From Hepsetus odoe (Eukaryota > Chordata > Actinopteri > Characiformes > Hepsetidae), in NCBI GenBank assembly GCA_017165825.1, contig CM029372.1, forward strand, positions 1,537,466 through 1,601,465: DNA of 64,000 bases, in the 5' to 3' direction. The notes beneath the pieces were generated by a model. The model did not search any database. It saw only the letters and a program-made list of their open reading frames with translations, and was not told the origin of the DNA. Below are positions 38,200 through 48,968 of this stretch, one piece after another. The position numbers and the translations under genes are program-made. Position 1 is the stretch's first letter. Each line of letters opens with the position of its first letter.

Positions 38200-39178
38200 T
38201 ACGTCCCTAGAGCCAGCTTCTGCAGCCAAGGATCGGACCGCCAAGGCCCCTGTCTTCGGCCACCGCCCAGCTCACACTGCACCCGACCTCTTTGGCCTTT
38301 CCCACAGGTGGTGAGCCCATGGGAAGGGGGACCCACGTTGCCTCTTCGGGCTGTGCCCGGCCGGGCCCCATGGGAGAAGGCCCGACCACCAGGTGCTCGC
38401 CATCGAGCCCCACCTCCAGGCCTGGCTCCAGAGGGAGGCCCTGGTGACCCATGTCCGGGCGAGGGAAAACGTTTTCCAAAGATCTTTCTTGTCATAAGAG
38501 GTCTTTTGAACCGCTCTTTGTCTCTTCCCTCACCTAGGACCTGTTTGCCTTGGGTGCCCCTACCAGGGGCATGAAGCCCCCAACAACATAGCTCCCAGGA
38601 TCATTGGGACAGCCAAACCCCTCCACCACGATAAGGTGGCAGTTCGAGGAGAGGAGAGGTCCCTCATTGTGAAGAAGGAGCTGAGCCAAAAGGCAAAGCT
38701 CTTAATTTACCGGTCGATCTACGTTCCCACCCTCACCTACGGTCACGAGCTGTGGGTAGTGACTGAAAGAACGAGATCGTGAATACAAGTGGCCGAAATG
38801 ACCTCCCGCCGCAGGGTGTCTGGACTCTCCCTTAGAGATAGGGTGAGAAGCTCAGTCATCCGCAAGGGGCTCAGAGTAGAGCCGCTCCTCCTCCGGAGCC
38901 AGATGAGGTGGCTCGGGAATCTGATTAGGAAGCCCCCTGGACGCGTCCCTGGTGAAGTGTTCCGGGGACGCCCCACCGGAAAGAGACCCCGGGGAAGACC
39001 CAGGACACGCTGGAGAGACTATGTCTCTCGGCTGGCCTGGGAACACCTTGGGATCCGCCCGGAGGAGCTGGAAGAAGTGGCCGGAGAGAGGGAAGTCTGG
39101 GCATCCCTGCTGAAGCTGCTGCCCCCGCGACCCGACCTCGGATAAGTGGAAGAAAATGGATGGATGGATGGATGAAAA
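38200..39178 (+). pseudogene. GC-rich non-LTR retrotransposon 3' end
   Basis: This is a CpG-rich island in AT-rich surroundings. The 3' block has a 118-codon open frame (38789-39145): VSGLSLRDRVRSSVIRKGL, RWLGNLIRKPPGRVPGEVF, GRPRTRWRDYVSRLAWEHLG, EELEEVAGEREVWASLLKLL. This is the C-terminal tail typical of fish non-LTR reverse transcriptases. The upstream block (38640-38780) carries YRSIYVPTLTYGHELWVV-type sequence broken by a stop. The element ends GGATAAGTGGAAGAAAATGG followed by (ATGG)n. The GC-rich 38200-38640 block is non-coding leader-like sequence. The clade is not certain. Confidence 0.75.
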
Positions 39179-39689
39179 AAAAGGTTACACTTATTATGTG
39201 GGCTCCCTTGTCATGTTTCATGTTTTATTATAATTTGTATTTTTAAGTGAAAATTGCATTATAACATTGAACAAATTGAAATATTTCAAATTTAAGTTAA
39301 AAACCCTTATTGGCTGAACTTTACATCCATCCATAGCCACTGATCCTGATTAGTGTCCTAGGGGCTGCCTGGGCTGTCCATGTACTCATATAAACAACTA
39401 GACGATCTAAACACTTCTTGATTATAATTTCCATTTTTCCAAACGTCAGTAAGAAAATTCAAATTATGGTTCCACTAGATCTGGAAGATGAAGAAAACTG
39501 CTTGTGGACGGGTCAGGTATACAAAGCGAAATCCTCCCATTACTGCCAAGGGCCGACTGGAAGATTTGGCTGACAGTGGAATAGGGACAACAAAAGGATG
39601 TTTGGAGAAAAAAAAGACATTTCAATAAAATAGCATAATGTACTAAGCATGAGGATGCATCTTCTTTGCATTTTGAGGCACAGGAAATG

Positions 39690-39830
39690 TAACAATCCCA
39701 GACTGGTAGGTTGCCACGAGGTACCCTTGAGCAAGGTACTGTCCCCATCACTGATCTTCATTCGCTTTAAATGGCTGCCCCCTGCCATTTGTGTGTATGG
39801 GCAAAATGCAGAAGCGTTTTTCATGTACAA
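39690..39830 (+). mobile_element. SINE fragment, type-2 body
   Basis: It reads TAGGTTGCCACGAGGTACCC, then TTGAGCAAGGTACTGTCCCC and GGGCAAAATGCAGAAGC. Head and tail are lost. Confidence 0.7.
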
Positions 39831-42213
39831 AAATATATTTAATTCACCGTACAACATGCAAAGCCAGAAAAGCATAGGTTCCCTTTATATTTATTTTAAA
39901 ATGAAGCTTAAGATGGAATTCAGCTCATACAATGTTACAAAATAAAACAATCCTTTTATTCATTATATGGGGCCACATTCAAAGTAGTGCCTATTAAACA
40001 TTGATTGTCAGTGTGACATTTACAGCCAAATGCTTTTTGTAGGCCAAATAAACACCCAATTCCCTGATCTATCTTCCTTTGCTCTACATACACTTTTGAT
40101 GCAAGCTTTGTGGATTTAGTTACCATGGTGTTATTTTATTCTATGTATGCAAGGAATAGAGTAAGAAGGTAAATATGGATAGAAAATATATTACTTCAAA
40201 GGGAGATGCATCAAAATGATAAGTCAAAAAGCTAGTTTTAGATATGATTTTAAAAAGCATTACACTTCATACTCCTTAAAAATACAACAACATAGATTCT
40301 TGGGCTAACTCTAGATTAAACAAACTGATCCTTACAAAACTGTGTCTACAGAAAAAAAAATAGCAAAAAAACATACACTTCATACAATGTTGCATATAAC
40401 AGAGTAAATAGCTCAGGACAAATAGCTTATCAATACATTTTCAGATGAATGTGCACTTCAAACAACATGGAAGAGGCTACATTTTTAACATGAGACAAGT
40501 TTTATAACATTAACATTACATAAACATAAACATGAGTAATATGCTAATTGCAAACCACATATCTTAATGGAAGAATGATTAACTGACCTACATTTACAAA
40601 GACAGTATTAATCTCAATGCACTGAATCATACTGAAACACAATTATATTAATCAATCATATGATTCCAAGTTTTTTACTTTTTCCTGCAGATGAGTATTT
40701 AAACATCATCAAACCTCAGTATAGATCATATAGAATATGAATTAATAAGGCTACAATGACAAAGCCTTTCAGCATAATACACCCATTCAACCACTGCAGT
40801 TCAAATAATTATCTTATTATGACCTAGCAGCTAGGATGTAAATTTTAGGATGTAAGTACTATCCTAGAACAACACACTATGCTTATTTTTCTTTCGTCAT
40901 AGGTCATTTAATTAAACTAGAAAATAATTATAATGATGTTTCTACATTTATTTTTGTGAGGTAGTGCAACACAACAGTAATTTTAACCAGTGTTCTAGAT
41001 TGTTTATGCCAATATGTGCCTTATTAATTGTGCTTTTATATGAGAGTCAATATGGCATAATCTATAATCTGACGTGGCATACTGCAGCAAAGAATTCACA
41101 ATTTTCTCATTGTGTTTATCAACTTAAAATTTTTGATCTTTTTAAGAATAGTTCACAAATCAAAACCTTTTATTCAATACTTTCAAAGTTCACTGTAGAT
41201 TAAAGAAAAAGGAAAGAAATCATCAGCAGTGATGCGCTGCTTGGTGGCTTGTGTCTGTCCATGCATCAACAAGGAACTTAAAGATATACAGCTCAAGATA
41301 TTCAGGTTTTTAAATGGCTGGCACATTTGTGAGAATAGTTTACAGAAAAACTAACAGATGGATGCACAGGAAGGAAGTGTGATTGGAAAAAAAACACAGG
41401 CACAGCTTTGGGACTGTCTCCTGTAAATCCACAGCAGATTTGATGGCTCTCGATTCAAGCGTCATAATCTCTCTGACTGAGACCTTTAGCCATTTGAGGC
41501 AGTGTGAGGACCCTGACTGGAAATTTCCATGCAGATTTGCAGAAGGTTTTTTATAGAAAGAATATCAATAAAAAGCACTGACAAGGTTTATTCTGGGACA
41601 GATCTTAAAGTTCTTAAATTTGTTAAGAAGCCAAATGCAATGCATATTTAATACTACTCTGAGCCATTTCTGTGTATTACTAATATTTGCTTTATTACTA
41701 ATTATTACTATCTGGATGCCAAATCAGTAATATATTTCTAAAACAATTAATTTGCCTCAGGGTTATACTGAGCCACATTTACAACTGTGACATATATTAT
41801 TTCTAACTGTTACAATCTGTATATTTTTAAAGAGTAAAATTGTAAAAATTACTAAAATTATATCTGAATCAGATAATCTGCTGGCTTTCTTTAACTTCAC
41901 TTTTACTGAACTCTCTCAATATTTTTACAGTAGTGTGGATGTTTCTTTCACATCTTGCTCAATAAAAAAGCAAATTAACTTTACAATATACCATTGAGTG
42001 ATAATCATAGATGTAGATGTGTGGAGAAGGTTCAGTTAGTCCTATGCTAAAACAATGAATAAATCATAAAGGCATAAAATATAAATATCCATATACAGAA
42101 AACTTTAACTTTTAAAATATGTCTGAAAAGGTTTTATAAAAATAAATGCTATATTCCTTGATGTTATTGTAAAAAACAATTTCCCTTTTGATTTTCCATT
42201 AGGCCTGTAGTCC

Positions 42214-42236
42214 TTAACGTCCAGTGTACACAAAAT
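42214..42236 (-). CDS. ptprb: ptprb terminal coding exon (23 coding bp)
   Basis: The acceptor TCTCTTTTCTTAG is strong. The bases AT complete the Asp codon begun in the previous exon, followed by FVYTGR and TAA (42214-42216). The tail aligns with the mammalian end, where a short last coding exon also follows the Tyr-Xaa-Arg motif. The 3' UTR continues downward from 42213. Confidence 0.85.
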
Positions 42237-45200
42237 CTAAGAAAAGAGATATAATGCATTGTTTAGAAACATAGGTAAATATGCATCAGAATTAGTCAGT
42301 TTATTGGCTTTGCAAGTAGCTGTGGATATTTCAGGATAGTTAACTTGGTTAGGCCCTGTGTTTAGAACAGGGCAGTGGTGGCCTTGTGTTTAGGGCGTTG
42401 GCTACATGATCTGAGGGTTGGGGGTTCAAACCCCTTCCCAATGGGTTGCCCTGAGGTACCCTTGAGCAAGGTGCTGTCCCCGTCCCGCTCCTCCCTGCTA
42501 TGGGCTGGTGACCTGTCCAGGGTGTGTCCCCTGTCCTGAAGGTGTTTGGTTGTATTTGCTTACAAACTAAAATATCTATGATATTTTACAACATAATAAT
42601 TTCAAGACACATGTAACAAAAATGGAGGGGTTATGTCTCCTTACAAAGCTCAGTATATCTTATGTGTTGTTTTCACAAGAAACAAATCTAAAATACATAT
42701 TTAAAAATCACTTTACATCTCAGATAATTATGTTTGGGCACTGTTTGGGCAAACACTTGGACTACACACCCGAAGCCAGGCGTTTCATTTTTTCACACTG
42801 GATCCTATTAAATAAAACAACTGTACATCTGCATTCTTTTCAGAACCTGTTGATACCCACAGTTTGTTCACTACAATGCACATGATGATAAACAGTACAT
42901 GCAATAATAATATTCAAACCATATTTGGAAAAAAAAACATTTGCTGCTGGAGAAAAAAAATTTACATGACTTCAAAAGCAGGCTAAAATCCACTACATTT
43001 CTTAAAAAAGTTTTCAATTAGGGCTGCATGGTATGAAGAAGATATTTAAAACGTGAAAAAAAGTTTTTGTATGTTACAGTGTGATGTGACATAAATTACA
43101 ATAATTGACTATAATCTGAGATGCTAGTGTTTCATGAGAAATATGATTATTAGTATGACTTACTCACCCCTGTAGTAGTCAGGGTTGAAGTTCTCATAGA
43201 TAGGATAAAGTGGATTCTCCTGTTCGCAGCGTAGTTTCTTGGCCCTCAAGACATCACGCACACACTGATGGATGTACATATACTGGCTCTAGGGACAACA
43301 AGGTAGGGAAACTGATTTTTATAAATAGTGCATAGTTCACTGGCTCTGCAAAGTTTTGCTGGCATACTGCAATGATTCAGCAGCTGATAACATTACAGTA
43401 CTGCTTTGTTGACTCAGGTAGCTAAGAACCCATATGTAATGAGGCCTACTTCAGTTTGCACCATGTGTGATCGATGCAGCCGGAGGTCAAACACACAGCC
43501 GTAAATATCAACTGTGCCACAGCTGTCCAGCTGCTGCAGAGCACGGTCCAGAACAATGAAAGTGCCTGTACGGCCCACTCCAGCACTGTAAAAATACAGA
43601 AACCCTTTATAAGCCAAAGTCTTCTTTTCAATATTCAACTTCTTTATTAACATACAAAATGGTTTCTGATATATATTTCATCCTCATCAGGAGTTAGGTG
43701 ATTGTTAAGAGTAATTTAAAAAACAGAATAATGGATAGGTGTATGGAAGGACAGAAGAAAGAGTGATGGATAAATTGAAGACAGAATGAATAAATGGAAA
43801 TAGCAATGGTAGAAGAGAGTTCTACGCAAGAATAGAATGGAAGACTGGATAGGAAAAAATGGTGATGGATTTTTAATTGATAACAGATAGACATGTAGAT
43901 TGATGGACAGATGCTTTGATGGATGGATGTTTTTTAAGGGTGAAGGATAGACGGATAAAATAATAGATAGACAGAAGGACTGATAACAATGCTCCATTTA
44001 GTCTTTTTACTGACTGCCAGCAGCTGCAATGCTTTATTGTACAGAATATGACAATGCTATTATTAATTCAGATTTGGGAAATTGGGATAGAAACATAGAG
44101 TGCCTTTCCTCTAAACAGCTTACAAAATTACTGTTGTTTATTCAGCCTCCAGGACTGCATTTTCCTCTTCTAATCTAGTTAAAGTGAAAAAGTGAAAGTG
44201 AAAAAGTGAAAGTGACAACCCTTGTCATTGCGAGGTCAAAGTACAGCAGACAATGAACCACAACGAAATTGGATTTAACCCATGCACACCCAAACACCGT
44301 GCAGCAGTGGGCAGCTATTGAAAGCGCCTGGGCAGCATTGACGGGGACGGCACCTTGCGCAAGGGTACCTCAGGGAAACCTATTGGGAAGGGGTTTGAAC
44401 CACTTGTTGCCTCAGTGATCCTAATCCAATCCTTATTTCAGTTGCTTAGTTTTACAACTCTCTTGGGTTTTAATCAAATACTTACAAAAGCTTCAATAGC
44501 TCAATAGCTTAGTGTGTTTCAAAAAACATTCATGCTACAATTCATCATTAAACTCCACTCAAACCTTATCTGCCTTCCATTATTTTCAGGAAAGACTTAA
44601 CTCAGCCTTATGTAACTGAAGGAAGTAATGTGATTAAAGCTGAAAGATAAAAAATATATTTTAAGTCACAGTGGATACAGCAGTTTGCACCAGATCATTT
44701 ACTTATCACAAATGTGAGCTGCGTGAAGTGTATGACATGGTCTCTTGCAAACAAATGTGAATTATAAGATATACAGCATGACTCTGGATAAGAAGGATGT
44801 GAGCAATGTGAGACCATTAAAGTAGTGTAAGCTGAAGTGTTTGCAGAACAAATTGTTTTACACTGAAAATGAGGATTGTGTACATCTGGAGCCAGCCATG
44901 TTTGCAATAAGACTAATTTAAAGCAGAATCAGCACGTGTCCAGTTTTTAAATTTTGTTCAATGCTTAACCTTTTTCCCTCATTACCCACATATGGTGCAT
45001 AATGTAAGGCACTTTTGGCTGTTTGGACCATACTTGGCTGTGTAACTCTCAGTCACAGTTTGACTGATATTTTTGGAGGCAAGTTAATGCTGTCATAATG
45101 TCTCAATTTGAGAGACATAACAATCCTGCTGTAGATTTTACTAGATTAAATCTAACTACTACCCCATTACACCACTTCTCTACTTGATCACATCACTGGA

Positions 45201-46990
45201 CCATATCCTTGGATTTTCTCCCCCATGTCACTCATAATAAATGTCTTTATGACAACTAGCAATGCCCCAACTGCTTTCCAATAAACGATGGCCACACCAA
45301 TTCTCCAATTCTAATTTAGGCCACGCCTAAACTATATTTCTGCAGCCCCACTTGTTGGATCCTATTAGCTTTGATCACCAGCATTAATATCACTATATCG
45401 CTTCAATGTATCTTACATTGACCACTGGTGTCCCACAGGGCTCAGTAATGGCCCCCTATTTTTTTGTTTTATACAAGCACTCTCTTGATAAATAATATCC
45501 TCACATCGTTTTTCATTTCACTGTTACACAGATGATGCCCAGCTCATCCTCTCCTTCCAGTGTCCATCCAAATTCAACCTGGATATCGGCATGCCCGAAT
45601 GATATTTCCATGTACACCCCTACTTTTCATCTTAAACTGAAAAAAACAGAGCTCCTGCTCCTCAAAAGGGACTATTCTCCATGAACCGAGCAGGCTGACT
45701 AAAAAATGTTTCATTTATTTTAGCAGGCCCTATCTGCAGTTTGTGTCCTTTGTGTTGTTCATTCCTTTTTGCGTGTCACTTTTCATTAACACTGCTGAGA
45801 AGAAGGTGGTGCTTTGCTGCAAGCAAATGAGGAGGAAAAGCAATAAAAGGAGTAAAATGTAATGAAGGAAATCACAGCATGATCAAAATCCAATAACATT
45901 ATCTGCCACTGCCAAGGGAGATGGAGAAGCATGCCCCCTGGAGTGTCACAACCTCTGGATATGAAAATGTGGATGTGTTTAAATATGAATTATCTTGCTC
46001 ATCCATTTCATTCATTCATTCATTCATTCATTCATTCACCCATTCACTCACTCACTCACTCATTTTTATCAGCTATCATTTAGCAGTATTAAAAACAATC
46101 AAATCAATAAATATAATTCAAGACACTCTGTTTAAGTTTGAGGCATAGAATATTACAAGAAGTACATCAATCATGAGATCTGATGTGAATGATGACATTG
46201 GTGAATGAATAAATAAAGGATTATTTTTTATGTTGTTTGGTGTCTTTCTTAGAGTGTGTTCTCTGAAAGGTTTGACTGAACCCAAGTGCAGCTGATGTTA
46301 ATGCATTTGTTTATAGCAAGAAAGAATGCTGAACAAAACCCTTTGAACAGGTCGGTTCTGGTCCACTTCCAGTTAAAGTGTTTCAGATTTGCATATAATA
46401 AAAAATGTTATTTGTGCATTTGTATGCTATATAGGCCAATTTAAAATATGTCCTGTCTTTGTACCTTAAACAGTCAAATAAGTATCTCTTTTACTTGAAT
46501 GCTGTATGTCCCAGTCTTAAAGGTACTAAATTTCTTACTATATAGATAGTTTATCATGTTTGTTATATATAGTTTATCATGTTTGTAATATAGTTTGTCA
46601 TGTATATAGCAATGTGTATTTGCTCTTTTTCAAACAGATTCAGAATCAGTATTGTTATCAAGACCTGGAGATTATTATTTTTAAAGCAACATTGGTATTG
46701 CAAACCAGCCTGCAGTACATTAGGTTAGAAAACTAAACTATCAGACTGAAATGTGGTTGTGTCATACTAACTTATGAATAAACAGATATATTTATCTGTA
46801 TGGATTGTGGCTATAAACACACCTGCAGTGAACCACAGTTGGGCCTGAACTTGGTGCCCTATCGATGTAATCGCGGACAGTCCTTACAAACTGAACAAGA
46901 GATTGTGTTGTTTCAGGCACACCATGATCCGGCCACACAGTGTAATGGAATTGACGCACTATCCTGGGGTAGCTCAACTGGCCTTCCTAA

Positions 46991-47042
<52 letters not shown>

Positions 47043-48104
47043 ACACAGATACACACAAACATAAAACTTACATCTTACATGCAGCAGTGTGCAAAGGTCT
47101 AAGGTATTTTGCTAGGAAATCACCTTGTTCATGCAATAAAATGTATGCCTGTCAAACTCTCTTATCCATTATCTTATACTTATTAGCATATCAAGGAGAA
47201 GAAATGAAAGAAACAGGTGCAGATATTTTACTGTGAAAGGCTGCAAAGTTTTTAAAGACACCTAAATAAAATGGATCCTATTACTCAAAATCAGCAGTGA
47301 ACAAATCACCTGCCTGATCATCAGGATTCATCTGCACCTGTTTCTTCACTGCTCCATGCCTGACAGCTTTGTTCATGATTGAATGATAAATATTTAGGTT
47401 GCTGTGTGGCTCAATAAACAAAAGAACTATCCTCTAAAACTGGTCGGGCACAGGTACATGTACTACCCTGAGAATGAGAGGTGAAATATTTCTTCAGGAA
47501 GTCAGCAATACATTTAACAAATACATTAGAGTCTGGCTCTTTGGATGCAAAATATAATGAAATTAGGGGTGAAACAGAATGATATACTGAACTATAGATG
47601 ATTCATCTCAGAAAAGCTGTGCAACAACGCTAAAGTAAAATTTGCAGTTATTGTTAGTTCATAAAGATAACTTATAAAATTAATTATCATTAAAATGAAT
47701 GTTGAATAAAACATTACAGTCACTACCCTAAAATACCTTTATTATAGTATATTATACACTATAACCTGGTGCAGGATAAGTAGTTTTGAAAATGAATGAA
47801 TGAATGAATGAATGAATGAATATTATATATTTAAATGCTTATTATGTATAATGTATAATATTTGTACTTAAAATGATACAAATTTAGAACAGTAAATATG
47901 TTGTATTAGTATTATGTGTAAATAAACTTACACAGCTTATCTTGAATTCGCGGATGGTCCACTCTGACAACACAGACTCAGACAGCATGTGCACCACGAG
48001 GTCACCATAGTATAGTGGCTCTCTATCCACAGGCCAGTACTGGTCACATTTCACCTGCATGAACCAAAGTATGCATGCATACACAGACACAGAAACAGAC
48101 ACAT

Positions 48105-48141
<37 letters not shown>

Positions 48142-48922
48142 CACACACGCACACACACACACACACATGTACACACAGACAGAGTCACATATAAGAGTCC
48201 TCTGTTTCAATTAGCAACTTTGGCTCTGTAATCAACAATTCCAGCTCAATGACCCCCTGCCACCTTCTTTATGTTTGTGATGTTTGTGTGTGTGTATGTG
48301 TGTGTGTGTGTGTGTGTCTGTGTTTTGCCATAGCAACAGTAACGACTCTATACTCACCCTGCCCTTCTCTACACACTGCGTCACCATGATAATATTGTAC
48401 ACATTCTGTTCCCACACCATCCTCCAGAAATCATCTTTGGTTCCTGGTAGTGGCCCCTGTGTGGCTATGTACTCTCGCCTAAAATTGTTCCCCTAATACA
48501 CAAAGAAAAAACAAAAAAACAATTTGTCTTGCTGTTGCCCTGGCTTAGTTAGCTATAACTAGCTAAAAATAGCAGCTAAAAAATGTGAAAATGACTACAA
48601 CTCATGATTGCTCCAATGTTATTTATCTGATGATATTGTATAATATTGAAAATACTTTAGTCCACATTATACTGAACTGTTTCATGACAGTGATGTCACA
48701 TGTTAATGCTTATTAAACATGAGACTCCACTGAAAATGTCAGGCATGTATTTACCACATTGTGTACCTAAAATATATTTAACTAATACAGCTGTACTATT
48801 TAAAGTTTACTTACTTAATAAACTTACTTACTTGATAAAGAAAATATACATGTTCTTTATGTACAGCATTTATTCCTGCAAATTTCAATACACAAAATGC
48901 TTTTGTATATATAAGCATAAGC

Positions 48923-48968
<46 letters not shown>

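Larger units (their letters stand above)
22381..42213. other. Intergenic region between convergent kcnmb4 and ptprb
   Basis: It includes the unmarked 3' UTRs of both genes. AATAAA-like signals are frequent because the DNA is AT-rich (for example 24296-24301 on +, and reverse complements at 41587-41592 and 41691-41696), and none can be chosen confidently. The remainder is decayed retroelements, listed separately. The segments 25400-26650, 26900-28700, 32500-34300 and 39850-42200 show only AT-rich sequence with no recognisable feature. No further gene is supported. Confidence 0.8.
43586..46822 (-). other. ptprb: ptprb intron (3.2 kb)
   Basis: It holds a type-2b SINE (44181-44400), an L2-like RT relic (45410-45680) and (CATT)n at 46008-46037. 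It also has a diverged tandem of TAGTTTATCATGTTTGT units near 46545-46600. The remainder shows nothing recognisable. Confidence 0.85.

Noticed and set aside
38191..38574. 127-codon open frame in GC-rich DNA
   Set aside because: It lies in the non-coding leader-like part of a retrotransposon fragment; both strands are open only because of the GC content.
46008..46080. CRISPR-like regular repeat
   Set aside because: It is a plain (CATT)n microsatellite without spacers, in vertebrate DNA.
47884..48210. Cys/Val-repeat protein on the - strand
   Set aside because: This is translation of an (AC)n microsatellite continuing from a real ptprb exon into its intron.
48232..48420. Thr/His-repeat extension of the ptprb exon
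   Set aside because: It is read-through of the GTGAGT donor at 48357 into a dinucleotide tract. Splicing to VKCDQYWP is clearly preferred.
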